DNA from: an uncultured Pelagibacteraceae bacterium
GTDB taxonomy: Bacteria > Pseudomonadota > Alphaproteobacteria > Pelagibacterales > Pelagibacteraceae
Direction: 5' to 3'
Assembly (NCBI GenBank): GCA_902609235.1
Contig: CACLRF010000001.1
Coordinates: forward strand, 1-64,000
Length of the DNA: 64,000 bases
The translations under genes were made by a program, and so were the position numbers. This document shows positions 19,144 through 29,206 of the stretch, in pieces. The notes under the pieces are model-generated. The model did no database searches and had not been told where the DNA came from. It saw nothing but the letters and a program-made list of their open reading frames with translations. How positions within the stretch are numbered: position 1 is the stretch's first letter; the number at the start of each line of letters is the position of its first letter.

Positions 19144-20144
19144 TATTTATTTAAATCAACTAAAACTCTTCCAGAAATTTCACCTTTTAAAATTTTAGGA
19201 TAAGTCTCAATCAATTCCTCCAAGCTTACTGTTAAAACCGATTTTTCCAATAAATCAAAATCAATTAAATTTTTTGCTTCTCCCCAAATAAAACCTCTTC
19301 TTTTTATGCTACAATTAGCAGAGTCCATGCCCCAAACTTTAATACCTCTCAACATAAATGGTAATAAATTTGTATTTAGTTCGTTACTATTTGCATTTCC
19401 ACACACAGATATTATCCCATTTGATTTTGTTTGAGCAATTGCATTTGCTAAAATTTTTCCACCAACAGTGTCTACAACTCCGTCCCATAGACCTTTGTCT
19501 ATTGGTCGTGGATCTTTGTCAAATTCAGCCCTATTTATAATGTTTTTTGCACCTAATGATTTTAAATAATCCGATTTTGAATCTTTTCCAGTAACAGCAG
19601 AAACATTATATCCCATTTTGGTTAATGCCATGATTGCTACACTGCCAACTCCTCCTGTCGCACCTGTTACTAAAACATCATTTACTTTTTCTCCCAATAA
19701 AATACTTTCCCTTGCTTGAATTGCAAAAGCACTCATTAATGATGTAAAACCTGCAGTACCTAAAATCATAGCTTCTTTAGTTGTTAAGCTATCAGGTTTT
19801 TTTACTAGAAAATCTGCATTTACTTTTGCAATTTGTGAATATCCTCCAAAAAATATTTCTCCAACTCTAAATCCAGTTAAAATTACCTCATCTCCTTCTT
19901 TAAATTTTGAATTTGCACTCTCAATTACTTTTCCTGAAAAATCTATCCCTGGAATATGTGGAAATTCTTTAACTAATCGTCCACCATTCTTTAAAATCAT
20001 TCCATCTTTAAAATTAAGGTCAGAATAATCGACTTTTACAGTGACGTCTCCATGTTTTAAAAAACTTTTATCAATTGATTTAACTTCACGTGAGAAGTTT
20101 TCACCTTCTTGATTTAGTATCAGTGCTTTGAATTGATCAGACAC
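19143..20144 (-). CDS. acuI: AcuI/YhdH-like zinc-independent MDR quinone/acryloyl-CoA reductase
   Basis: DYSDLNFKDGMILKNGG, PHIPGIDFSG, ATGGVGSVAIMALTKMGYNVSAVTGK. Confidence 0.82.
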   Translation of the reverse strand: MSDQFKALILNQEGENFSREVKSIDKSFLKHGDVTVKVDYSDLNFKDGMILKNGGRLVKEFPHIPGIDFSGKVIESANSKFKEGDEVILTGFRVGEIFFGGYSQIAKVNADFLVKKPDSLTTKEAMILGTAGFTSLMSAFAIQARESILLGEKVNDVLVTGATGGVGSVAIMALTKMGYNVSAVTGKDSKSDYLKSLGAKNIINRAEFDKDPRPIDKGLWDGVVDTVGGKILANAIAQTKSNGIISVCGNANSNELNTNLLPFMLRGIKVWGMDSANCSIKRRGFIWGEAKNLIDFDLLEKSVLTVSLEELIETYPKILKGEISGRVLVDLNK

Positions 20145-20145
20145 A

Positions 20146-20766
20146 CTAGTCTTTTAACTCAGTGCTAATAAATCGTAAATATCTATTTTGATAACTCAGA
20201 TCTTCCTTGAATTGACCTAAGTAAAAATTAGTTACAGTTGTTGCTTGTTCTTTTTTTATACCCCTCATAGTCATACACTGATGAGTTGAATCTATTGTAA
20301 CAGCTACGCCTTTTGCATCTAACGCTTCCATTAAGCTGTTTGCTATCTGAACTGTTAATCTCTCTTGTGTTTGTAATCTTTTTGAAAATATTTCAACTAC
20401 TCTCGCAATTTTACTCAATCCCACAACTCTCTCATTTGGTATATAAGCAACATGTGCTTTTCCAATAATTGGAGCCATATGATGTTCGCAATGACTTTGT
20501 ACTGAAATATTTTTTTGAACCACCATATCGCTATAACCTTCTACATCACCAAAAGTTTTATTTAATACTTTTTTTGCATCCTCGTTATAACCCTGAAAAT
20601 ATTCCTTAAATGCTTTTACAACTCTTTTGGGTGTTTCCAACAATCCCTCTCTTTTTGGATCTTCTCCCATCCATGACAAAATTGTTCTTATAGCTTCCTC
20701 TGCTTCTTTATCTGAAACTTCTTTTGTCTCTAAATTATTGTTGTCTGTGTCTTTTACTAATTTCAT
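20146..20766 (-). CDS. folE: GTP cyclohydrolase I
   Basis: SHCEHHMAPIIGKAHVAYIP, GLSKIARVVEIFSKRLQTQERLT. Confidence 0.95.
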   Translation of the reverse strand: MKLVKDTDNNNLETKEVSDKEAEEAIRTILSWMGEDPKREGLLETPKRVVKAFKEYFQGYNEDAKKVLNKTFGDVEGYSDMVVQKNISVQSHCEHHMAPIIGKAHVAYIPNERVVGLSKIARVVEIFSKRLQTQERLTVQIANSLMEALDAKGVAVTIDSTHQCMTMRGIKKEQATTVTNFYLGQFKEDLSYQNRYLRFISTELKD

Positions 20767-20843
20767 AGCGCCTTTTTATACAGTAAATACCTCAATTTAA
20801 AAATATTTAATATATTTAGATATGTGCTAAATAATCACCCCAT

Positions 20844-21311
20844 ATGTTCAAAAAAAGAGAAAATATCTATGATATTGAAGAAGGAAATCTTCTTTCGCCG
20901 AAGTTTGATAATGATGGGTTGATACCTGTGATTACCATGTGCTCAAAAACAAAAGATATTTTAATGCATGGATATATGAATGTAGAAGCTCTTAAAAAGA
21001 CAATTGAAACTAAAGAAGCACACTATTTTAGTAGATCGAGAAAAGCTATTTGGCACAAAGGTAAAACAAGTGGTTTTACACAAAAAGTTACTGAGATAAG
21101 AATTGATGATGATCAAGACTCGATATGGTTAACAGTTGACATAGGGGATGGAGCTAGTTGTCATGTTGGTTATAGATCATGTTTTTATAGATCTATTCCT
21201 ATGGGACCAATAGAAAACGGAAGAAAAGTTGAAATGGAATTTCTTGAAAAAGAAAAAAAATTTGATCCTGAAGAAGTTTATAAAGGACAACCTAATCCAA
21301 CTAAAATATAA
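20844..21311 (+). CDS. hisI: Phosphoribosyl-AMP cyclohydrolase
   Basis: HYFSRSRKAIWHKGKTSGFTQKV and CHVGYRSCFYR. Confidence 0.93.
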   Translation: MFKKRENIYDIEEGNLLSPKFDNDGLIPVITMCSKTKDILMHGYMNVEALKKTIETKEAHYFSRSRKAIWHKGKTSGFTQKVTEIRIDDDQDSIWLTVDIGDGASCHVGYRSCFYRSIPMGPIENGRKVEMEFLEKEKKFDPEEVYKGQPNPTKI

Positions 21312-21331
21312 AACTTATTGTTAATTTAAGT

Positions 21332-21976
21332 ATGGAAAAAATAAATATTGAGCTTATTAAAATATTTGGACCATCAATATTGAAGGTTAGTATTCCACAA
21401 TCAATTATAGACAATTTAAATAATTATATTGATAAAATTATATTGGACAAAAAAAAATCTAAGGAATTAGATATTGGTGAAAGACTAGTAGGAGATGTTA
21501 CTCAAGAATTTGAACTTGAACAAAAGATTATGCAAGAAAGCGGTTGGGGACAATTTCTCAGCAACTGTGTTAGTAAATGGATAGAGTTAGAAACTAAAAA
21601 TAAAATTACAAAATTCCAAATTTTAAAATCTTGGGTCGTAAGACAATATGAAAATGAATATAATCCAACTCATTGGCATAGTGGTCATATATCAGGTGCG
21701 GGGTTTTTAAAAGTACCATCCAACCTAGGAAAAAATAAACAAGATAAAAAACAAATAAGCTATAAAGGAGGAGCTCTTCAATTAATGCATGGATCCAGAA
21801 TGTTTTTAAGTCATTCTACTTATAATATTATTCCTAAAGTTGGAGATTTTTATTTTTTTCCTAATTATTTAATGCATCATGTTTATCCATTTAAAAATAC
21901 AAAAGAAGAAAGAAGATCAATTTCATTTAATGCGAAAATAGACGATAACATATACGACGTTTATGGTGGAGATTAA
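21332..21976 (+). CDS. Putative 2OG-Fe(II) oxygenase
   Basis: NPTHWHSGHISGAGFLKVP, GDFYFFPNYLMHHVYPF, ERRSISFNAKI. Confidence 0.72.
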   Translation: MEKINIELIKIFGPSILKVSIPQSIIDNLNNYIDKIILDKKKSKELDIGERLVGDVTQEFELEQKIMQESGWGQFLSNCVSKWIELETKNKITKFQILKSWVVRQYENEYNPTHWHSGHISGAGFLKVPSNLGKNKQDKKQISYKGGALQLMHGSRMFLSHSTYNIIPKVGDFYFFPNYLMHHVYPFKNTKEERRSISFNAKIDDNIYDVYGGD

Positions 21977-22343
21977 AAAACAAAAAAATGTTCTAGGCGA
22001 AGACCTGGAAGAATGTTCAAATGATCCTTTAACAGGATGGTTTCGCGACGGTTGTTGTAATACAGACGAGAATGATCATGGACTTCATACAGTTTGTGCT
22101 AAAGTTACTACCGAATGCTTAGAGTGGATGAAAGAAGCAGGTAACGATTTAATTACTCCACATCCTGAATTTGGGTTTCCAGGTTTAAAAGATGGAGATG
22201 GATGGTGTTTGTGTGCCAGTTGGTATGCAAGAGCAGTTGAAGCCGGTAAAGGATGTCCAATATTTTTGAAAAGAACCCACGAAAACACGCTTAAATATGT
22301 ACCTATTGAAACTTTAAAAAAGTTTGCAATAGATTTGTCCTAA
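21963..22343 (+). CDS. DUF2237 family protein
   Basis: NVLGEDLEECSNDPLTGWFRDGCCNT...HTVCAKVTTECLEW...GWCLCASWY. Confidence 0.88.
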   Translation: MVEIKKQKNVLGEDLEECSNDPLTGWFRDGCCNTDENDHGLHTVCAKVTTECLEWMKEAGNDLITPHPEFGFPGLKDGDGWCLCASWYARAVEAGKGCPIFLKRTHENTLKYVPIETLKKFAIDLS

Positions 22344-22344
22344 T

Positions 22345-23964
22345 TTACATATTTCCATATCTTGGACCACCACTACCCTCTGGAGTAACCCAAGTAATAT
22401 TTTGAGAGGGTTCTTTAATATCGCAAGTTTTACAATGAATACAGTTTTGAGAATTGATTACAAATTTATTTACATTATTTTCTTTTTGAACTTCATATAC
22501 ACCTGCAGGACAATATCTTTGTGCAGGTTCATCAAATTTTTCTAAAGTATAATTGATTGGTAAATCAGGATCTTTAAGCTTTAAATGAACTGGTTGATTA
22601 TCTGCATGATTGGTTCCAGTTAGATAAACTGAACTTGTTTTATCAAAAGTTATAACATTGTCATATTTTGGATAATCTATTTTAGGCATCTCATTTGCTG
22701 GCTTTAATGTTTCGTGATCAGCGTGTTTGTATTTTAGGGTAAAAGGAAGTTTTCCTCTAAATAAAATTTGATCGATACCTGTGAAAATTATTCCTAAAAT
22801 TAATCCCCAACTAAAACTAGGTTTTACGTTTCTAGCTTCATAAAGTTCCTTATATAACCAGCTATTTTTAAATTTATCTTCATAAATAGATAAATCTTTG
22901 TTTTCCTTTAAGTGTTCATTAATAGTTTCGGCTGCAATAATCCCACTTTTCATAGCTGTATGAGAGCCTTTAATTTTTGGCATATTTAAAGTTCCAGCAT
23001 CACATCCAACTAGTAGTGCTCCAGGCATAAACATTTTTGGTAAACTTTGAAATCCACCTTCAATTAAGGCTCTTGCACCATAAGAAATTCTTTTTCCACC
23101 TTCTATAATTTTTTTTATTGCCGGATGTGTTTTAAACCTCTGAAATTCATCATATGGAGATAAATGTGGATTTTTGTAATCCAAACCAATTACATAGCCA
23201 ACAAAAACTTGTTTATTTTCTGCGTGATACATAAAACTACCACCATATGTGCTGTTATCTAATGGCCATCCAGCTGTATGCATAACTAAGCCTTCTTGAT
23301 GATTTTTATCTTCTATTTCCCAAATTTCTTTAAATCCAATTCCATATTGTTGAGGATCTTTACCTTTATTTAATTCAAATTTTTCAATCAATTGTTTTCC
23401 TAAATGACCTCTGCATCCTTCTGCAAAAACAGTTACTTTACCTAAAAGCTCTATACCAGGTTCAAAACTATCTTTTTTATTACCATCCTTGTCTATACCC
23501 ATATCTTGAGTTGCAACACCTTTAACAGATCCATCTTCATTATATAAAATTTCACTTGCTGGAAATCCTGGGAAGATTTCTACACCTAAATTTTCAGCTT
23601 GTTCCGCAAGCCATCTACACAGATTTGCTAAACTGATAATATAATTTTTATGATTTTGTTGTACCGAAGGTAGTAGCCAAGTTGGCCAGCTTAAAGATTT
23701 AGTTTTTCCTAAAAATAAAAATTTTTCTTTAGTTACTTTTGTTTTGATTGGAGAATTTAATTCTTTCCAATTAGGTATTAATTCATCTAGAGCACGTGTT
23801 TCAAATACATTTCCACTTAAAATATGGGCTCCAATTTCTGAAGCTTTCTCTAATAGACAAACATTTAAATTTGGATCTAGTTGTTTTAACTTTATTGCAG
23901 TTGATAATCCTGATGGACCTCCACCAATGATTACAACATCATATTCCATTGATTCTCTAGACAT
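22345..23964 (-). CDS. Electron transfer flavoprotein-ubiquinone oxidoreductase
   Basis: VVIIGGGPSGLSTAIKL FAD motif; C-terminal CPAGVYE...NCIHCKTCDIKEPSQNITWVTPEGSGGPRYGNM. Confidence 0.95.
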   Translation of the reverse strand: MSRESMEYDVVIIGGGPSGLSTAIKLKQLDPNLNVCLLEKASEIGAHILSGNVFETRALDELIPNWKELNSPIKTKVTKEKFLFLGKTKSLSWPTWLLPSVQQNHKNYIISLANLCRWLAEQAENLGVEIFPGFPASEILYNEDGSVKGVATQDMGIDKDGNKKDSFEPGIELLGKVTVFAEGCRGHLGKQLIEKFELNKGKDPQQYGIGFKEIWEIEDKNHQEGLVMHTAGWPLDNSTYGGSFMYHAENKQVFVGYVIGLDYKNPHLSPYDEFQRFKTHPAIKKIIEGGKRISYGARALIEGGFQSLPKMFMPGALLVGCDAGTLNMPKIKGSHTAMKSGIIAAETINEHLKENKDLSIYEDKFKNSWLYKELYEARNVKPSFSWGLILGIIFTGIDQILFRGKLPFTLKYKHADHETLKPANEMPKIDYPKYDNVITFDKTSSVYLTGTNHADNQPVHLKLKDPDLPINYTLEKFDEPAQRYCPAGVYEVQKENNVNKFVINSQNCIHCKTCDIKEPSQNITWVTPEGSGGPRYGNM

Positions 23965-23987
23965 ACTCTAGTTTTTAACTGTAAGGA

Positions 23988-24941
23988 TTATTTTTGTATA
24001 GTGTTTAATTTGTTCAGCTCTTCCATGAACTGAGGTATTGCCTCAAATAAATCTGCTTCAAGACCGTAATCTGCTACACTAAAAATTGGCGCTTCACCGT
24101 CTTTATTAATTGCAACAATCACTTTACTTTCCTTCATTCCAGCTAGATGCTGAATTGCTCCTGAAATTCCAATAGCTATATATAGATCTGGTACAACCAC
24201 TTTTCCTGTTTGCCCCACTTGATGATCATTACTTATATATCCAGCATCTACTGCCGCTCTTGATGCTCCAATTGCTGCACCTAGTTTGTCAGCAATTTCT
24301 GTAATTAATTTAAAATTGTCTCCACTTTGCATTCCTCTGCCACCTGATACAACGATTCTTGCTGTTCCAAGCTCAGGTCGATCAGATTTAATTTCTTCTC
24401 TTTTGATAAATTTTGTATTTGAAAACTCTTCACTAGCATCTAATTTTTCAATTGGGGCTGATCCGCCCGTGCTCTCACAGGGATCGAAAGAAGTGGGTCT
24501 GATTGTTACGCACTTTTTAATATCATTACTTTTGATTGTTGCAAATGCGTTTCCAGCATAAATTGGTCTTAAAAAAGTATCTGGGGACATTACTTTAATA
24601 ATGTCACTTACTTGCGATGTATCAAGATGAGCAGCAATTCGTGGCATCAAATTTTTTCCAAATGTATTTGCTGAACAAACAATGTGAGAATAATTTTCTG
24701 CAAGTTTAACAATCACTGGAGCAAAATTTTCTGCTGTGAAGTTTTCATAGTGAGCTGCTTCCACACTCAATACTTTTTTAACTACTGGAAGTTCAGATAA
24801 CTGTTTTGCAGCTTCTGCAGCGTTTTGACCAATGATTACAGCATGAACATCTGAGTCAATTTGAGATGCTGCTGTAGCTGCATTAAGAGTAAATTGTCTT
24901 AACTCTTTATTGTTGTGTTCTGCTATAAGTAAAACTGCCAT
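23988..24941 (-). CDS. etfA: Electron transfer flavoprotein alpha subunit
   Basis: [41 protein letters not shown]. Confidence 0.95.
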   Translation of the reverse strand: MAVLLIAEHNNKELRQFTLNAATAASQIDSDVHAVIIGQNAAEAAKQLSELPVVKKVLSVEAAHYENFTAENFAPVIVKLAENYSHIVCSANTFGKNLMPRIAAHLDTSQVSDIIKVMSPDTFLRPIYAGNAFATIKSNDIKKCVTIRPTSFDPCESTGGSAPIEKLDASEEFSNTKFIKREEIKSDRPELGTARIVVSGGRGMQSGDNFKLITEIADKLGAAIGASRAAVDAGYISNDHQVGQTGKVVVPDLYIAIGISGAIQHLAGMKESKVIVAINKDGEAPIFSVADYGLEADLFEAIPQFMEELNKLNTIQK

Positions 24942-25690
24942 TAAATTACCTTTGCCTCATTTTTTAATTTTTGAACTAATTCAGCAACATTTGCTACTTT
25001 TATACCTGCTTTTCTTTTTGGAGGTTCCTCTACTTTTAATTGTTCTAATCTTGGTGATACATCTACACCTAAATCAGAAGCTGGAATTTCTTCAATTGGT
25101 TTTTTCTTAGCCTTCATAATATTTGGTAGTGATGCGTATCTTGGTTCATTAAGTCTAAGATCACAAGTTACAATAGCTGGAAAATTTATCTCAATTGTTT
25201 CAAGGCCCTCATCTATCTCTCTAGTAACTTCTAATTTATTATCTTTAACTTCAATCTTTGATGCGAACGTTGCTTGTGGCCAATTTAATAAAGCACTCAA
25301 CATTTGTCCTGTTTGATTGCAATCATCATCGATTGCTTGTTTACCCATAAATACTAAATCTGGTTTTTCTTTATCTACTATTTTTTGTAAAATTTTTGAA
25401 ACAGCTAGAGGTTCTAAAATTCCATCAACTTTTACATGAATACCTCTGTCTGCACCAACAGCTAATGCTTTCCTAACTGTCTCTTGAGCTTTTTCTTCTC
25501 CAACTGTTATTGCAACTACTTCTGTAGCTTTACCCGCCTCTTTAATTTTTACAGCCTCTTCTATTGCATTATCATCGGGAGGATTGGTTGACATTTTAAC
25601 ATTGTCAGTAACTACACCAGTCCCATCTTCCTTAACTCTGATTTGAACGTTGTAATCAATAACTCTTTTTACAGCTACTAAAATTTTCAT
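24941..25690 (-). CDS. etfB: Electron transfer flavoprotein beta subunit
   Basis: [47 protein letters not shown]. Confidence 0.95.
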   Translation of the reverse strand: MKILVAVKRVIDYNVQIRVKEDGTGVVTDNVKMSTNPPDDNAIEEAVKIKEAGKATEVVAITVGEEKAQETVRKALAVGADRGIHVKVDGILEPLAVSKILQKIVDKEKPDLVFMGKQAIDDDCNQTGQMLSALLNWPQATFASKIEVKDNKLEVTREIDEGLETIEINFPAIVTCDLRLNEPRYASLPNIMKAKKKPIEEIPASDLGVDVSPRLEQLKVEEPPKRKAGIKVANVAELVQKLKNEAKVI

Positions 25691-28122
25691 TAAGCTCTCA
25701 ATAAATTATTTTCTGAATCGTATGGACTTTCATCTAGAACGGTAGCGTCGTACATTTCACCTAATATATCAACTTGTAATTTGTCGCCCACAGTTGAGCA
25801 ATCTGGTTTAACCATTGCAAGAGCTATTGATTTATCTAATCTAAATCCAAATTCGCCACCAGTTGCTCTTCCAACAACTTTTCCGTCTTTAAAAATTGGG
25901 TTATTTCCAAGTACATCTGCGTCTTTAGTATTATGAACCTCTAAAGTAACTAATTTATTATCAAAACCTTTTTCTCTCCATTTATTAAGTGCCTCTAAAC
26001 CAATAAAGTTTCCTTTATTTGGATGAACAAATCTATCAAGACCAGACTCATATGGTGAGTATTCAATTGATAATTCTGTACCAACTAGTTTGTAAGATTT
26101 TTCAACTCTTAAACTATTCATAGCCCTAATTCCAAAAGGTTTAATTCCTAAATCTTTTCCTGCTTCCATTAATTTATCAAAAACATGGTTTTGATATTCA
26201 ATTGGATGATGTAATTCCCAACCAAGCTCACCTACAAAGTTTACTCTCATTGCATTAACTGGAGCATATCCAACATTTACATTTTTAGCAGTCAGCCATT
26301 TAAAATTCTCATTAGAAAAATCGTCTGTTGAAACCTTTTGCATTAATTGTCTAGCTTTAGGACCTGCTACTACCAGAACTCCTGTACTGTTTGTTAGATC
26401 TTCAAATATTACCGATCCATCATCTGGCATCCATTTTTGTATCCAGTCATGATCTAATCTTAAATTTGCTCCAGCAGAAACTAAATAGTAACTATTCTCA
26501 GCTTCTTTCATTATTGTAAATTCTGAATGTACACCACCTTTAGTATTTAAAGCATGACACAGATTTATCCTTCCAATCTTTTTTGGAAGTTTATTAGCTA
26601 CTAAATAATCTAAAAACTCCTCTGCTTTAGGCCCTTTAATTCTACATTTTGCAAACGCAGTCATATCTAAAAGACCAACGTTTTCTTTTACATTTTGACA
26701 TTCTTTTTTAATAGCATCAAACCATTTCGATCTTCTAAAAGACCAATCATCTTTTTGTTCGATTCCATCTGTTGCAAAGAAATTTGGTCTTTCCCATCCA
26801 AACTTCTGACCAAATACAGCGCCTAAATTTTTCATTCTTTCATAACAAGGGGCTGTTCTTAGTGGTCTTGCTGCTGGTCTTTCTTCATCTGGATAATGAA
26901 CTATGAAAACATGACTATATGCTTCTTCATTTTTTGCTTTTAAATAAGATTTAGTTGCATAATTTCCGTAACGTCTTGGTTCAACTCCTAACATATCAAT
27001 TGTAGGTTCACCATCAACTATCCATTCTGCTAATTGCCAACCTGCACCTCCTGCTGCTGTTATTCCAAAACTATGTCCTTCATTAATCCAAAAATTTTTA
27101 AGACCCCAAGCAGGTCCAACAATTGGATTTCCGTCAGGTGTATAACAGATTGCTCCGTTATAAACTTTTTTTACCCCAACCTCCCCAAACGCAGGAACTC
27201 TATGAATTGCTCCTTCAATATGTGGAGCTAATCTGTCTAAGTCTTCTTGAAATAATTCATATTCAGAATTTTTTGATGGCCCTTCTACATAACAAGCTGG
27301 TGCACCATCCTCATAAGGACCTAAAATTAATCCTCCAGCTTCTTCCCTCATATACCATCTGCTATCACTATCTCTTAAGACGCCCATTTCTGGTAATCCA
27401 TCTTTTTTTCTTTTTTGAATTGCAGGATGTGGCTCTGTAACAATGTATTGATGTTCAACAGGTATTACCGGAATGTCTAATCCTACCATTTCACCTGTTT
27501 GACGTGCAAAATTTCCTGAACATGAAATAACATGTTCGCACTCTATTGATCCTTTATCTGTTTCTACAACCCATCCTTTTTTAGTTTGCCTCATAGATAG
27601 AACTGTTGTGTTTCTATAAATTTCAGCTCCTCTGTTCCTTGCACCTGTTGCTAATGCTTGTGTTAAATCAGCTGGTTGAATATATCCATCTTCTGGATGT
27701 TGTATTGCTCCAACTAAATCATCCGTATGACATAATGGCCAAATTTCTTTTACTTGTTCTGGTTTCAAAAATTTAACATCTACTCCAATAGTTCGAGCGA
27801 CACCTGCGTATTGATGGTATTCATCCATTCTATCTTTTGTGCTTGCTAGACGAATATTTGAAACAACACTAAAGCCAACATTTTTCCCTGTTTCTTCTTC
27901 CAATGTTTTATAAAGATTAACTGCATACTTGTGAAGTTGTCCAACTGAATAACTCATATTAAATAAAGGTAATAAACCTGCTGCGTGCCAAGTAGATCCT
28001 GAAGTTAACTCTTTTCTTTCAACTAGAACAACATCAGACCAGCCTTTTTTTGCTAAATGATAAAGGGCACTTACCCCTACAACTCCTCCACCAACTACTA
28101 CAACTTTAGTTTTTGTTTTCAT
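25690..28122 (-). CDS. Dimethylglycine/sarcosine dehydrogenase-like FAD plus GcvT flavoprotein
   Basis: [45 protein letters not shown]-terminal GcvT-like THF domain; TAATG-linked to etfB. Confidence 0.88.
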   Translation of the reverse strand: MKTKTKVVVVGGGVVGVSALYHLAKKGWSDVVLVERKELTSGSTWHAAGLLPLFNMSYSVGQLHKYAVNLYKTLEEETGKNVGFSVVSNIRLASTKDRMDEYHQYAGVARTIGVDVKFLKPEQVKEIWPLCHTDDLVGAIQHPEDGYIQPADLTQALATGARNRGAEIYRNTTVLSMRQTKKGWVVETDKGSIECEHVISCSGNFARQTGEMVGLDIPVIPVEHQYIVTEPHPAIQKRKKDGLPEMGVLRDSDSRWYMREEAGGLILGPYEDGAPACYVEGPSKNSEYELFQEDLDRLAPHIEGAIHRVPAFGEVGVKKVYNGAICYTPDGNPIVGPAWGLKNFWINEGHSFGITAAGGAGWQLAEWIVDGEPTIDMLGVEPRRYGNYATKSYLKAKNEEAYSHVFIVHYPDEERPAARPLRTAPCYERMKNLGAVFGQKFGWERPNFFATDGIEQKDDWSFRRSKWFDAIKKECQNVKENVGLLDMTAFAKCRIKGPKAEEFLDYLVANKLPKKIGRINLCHALNTKGGVHSEFTIMKEAENSYYLVSAGANLRLDHDWIQKWMPDDGSVIFEDLTNSTGVLVVAGPKARQLMQKVSTDDFSNENFKWLTAKNVNVGYAPVNAMRVNFVGELGWELHHPIEYQNHVFDKLMEAGKDLGIKPFGIRAMNSLRVEKSYKLVGTELSIEYSPYESGLDRFVHPNKGNFIGLEALNKWREKGFDNKLVTLEVHNTKDADVLGNNPIFKDGKVVGRATGGEFGFRLDKSIALAMVKPDCSTVGDKLQVDILGEMYDATVLDESPYDSENNLLRA

Positions 28123-28179
28123 TCAGGGATTCCTACTAAATTTTTAATTATTACGAAACAAAAATGTATATATGGACAA

Positions 28180-28656
28180 TTAAATTGAGCTCCCAAGAGG
28201 GATTGGGCTGGATACCATTGTAGTTAACCAGCAGTCCTTTAAAATTCCCTCTGAGGTGAACTTTTCAACTTGCCAATTGAATTTGTGATAAATTTTGTCT
28301 TTATCAAGAATAATAACTTCAAATTGTGCCCATTTGTCACTACTTCCAAGCTCTGTTATTGTGTGACTAAGGTGGTTGATCATCATCACATAAGAGTCGC
28401 TTTTTATCATCATCTTAAAGTTGCTTAATGGTCCTGTTACTCTCTTATTATTTGGGTGAGCAAATTTCCAAGTTTGTTCTATACCACTATCTTTATATTC
28501 AAGATCATTTTTTTGAAGCCCACTCAATTGAATTTTAACAACTTCTTTGGGGCTTATAGTGCTATTGGGGTCTAATAATTCAGCGTAAGAAAATGAGATA
28601 AAGAAAAAAAATAAAATTACAGCTTTAAAGATTATTAGCAGTTTTTCTAACATCAT
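28180..28656 (-). CDS. DUF4864-like secreted protein
   Basis: Signal-like N-terminus; VVKIQLSGLQKNDLEYKDSGIEQTWKFAHPNNKRVTGPLSNF. Confidence 0.65.
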   Translation of the reverse strand: MMLEKLLIIFKAVILFFFFISFSYAELLDPNSTISPKEVVKIQLSGLQKNDLEYKDSGIEQTWKFAHPNNKRVTGPLSNFKMMIKSDSYVMMINHLSHTITELGSSDKWAQFEVIILDKDKIYHKFNWQVEKFTSEGILKDCWLTTMVSSPIPLGSSI

Positions 28657-29194
28657 TTAAAAATTCTTGTCTCTTTGCATCACTAACAAATGGTACTGCA
28701 AAATATCTTCTATAGACAATGTTATATATGCCACACATATGAAATACTCCTCTTTTTAATCTTCTTATTGGTAAGTTTAAAAAAAAAGTTGTAATTGCTA
28801 ATCTTGGTGAACCATATGTACAGAATATTATAGCTTTTTTATCTCTTAAGTTTCCAATTGGATAACCGTAATTTCCAACCAACTGTTTAAATCTAAACGC
28901 CCAAGGTGGGGCTAAAACTTTATCTATCCAACCTTCAACTATCGCTGGCATTCTAAAATTCCAAATTGGAGCAATTAATACAATTGTATCACTTTCCTCG
29001 ATTCTTTTTCTATGATCTAAGACTTCTTGATCAGGTTCTTCACCAGCGAAAACAGGATTAAATTTCTCTTTATATAGATCAACAACATCAACTTGATTTC
29101 CATTTATTTTTGATTGTTTAATAAATTCATCACGAATTGCTGAATTAAATGAATTATCATTGTAATGTCCATAGACTAAGAAAATTTTTTTCAT
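28625..29194 (-). CDS. NAD(P)H dehydrogenase (quinone), flavodoxin-like fold
   Basis: KIFLVYGHYNDNSFNSAIRDEF; DTIVLIAPIWNFRMPAIVEGWIDKVL. Confidence 0.87.
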   Translation of the reverse strand: MKKIFLVYGHYNDNSFNSAIRDEFIKQSKINGNQVDVVDLYKEKFNPVFAGEEPDQEVLDHRKRIEESDTIVLIAPIWNFRMPAIVEGWIDKVLAPPWAFRFKQLVGNYGYPIGNLRDKKAIIFCTYGSPRLAITTFFLNLPIRRLKRGVFHMCGIYNIVYRRYFAVPFVSDAKRQEFLNDVRKTANNL

Positions 29195-29206
29195 TTTATT
29201 AAATTT

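Noticed and set aside
27123-27440. Plus-strand 105-aa ORF antisense to DMGDH-like gene
   Set aside because: Leu/Tyr-rich low-complexity translation; sense gene is well supported.
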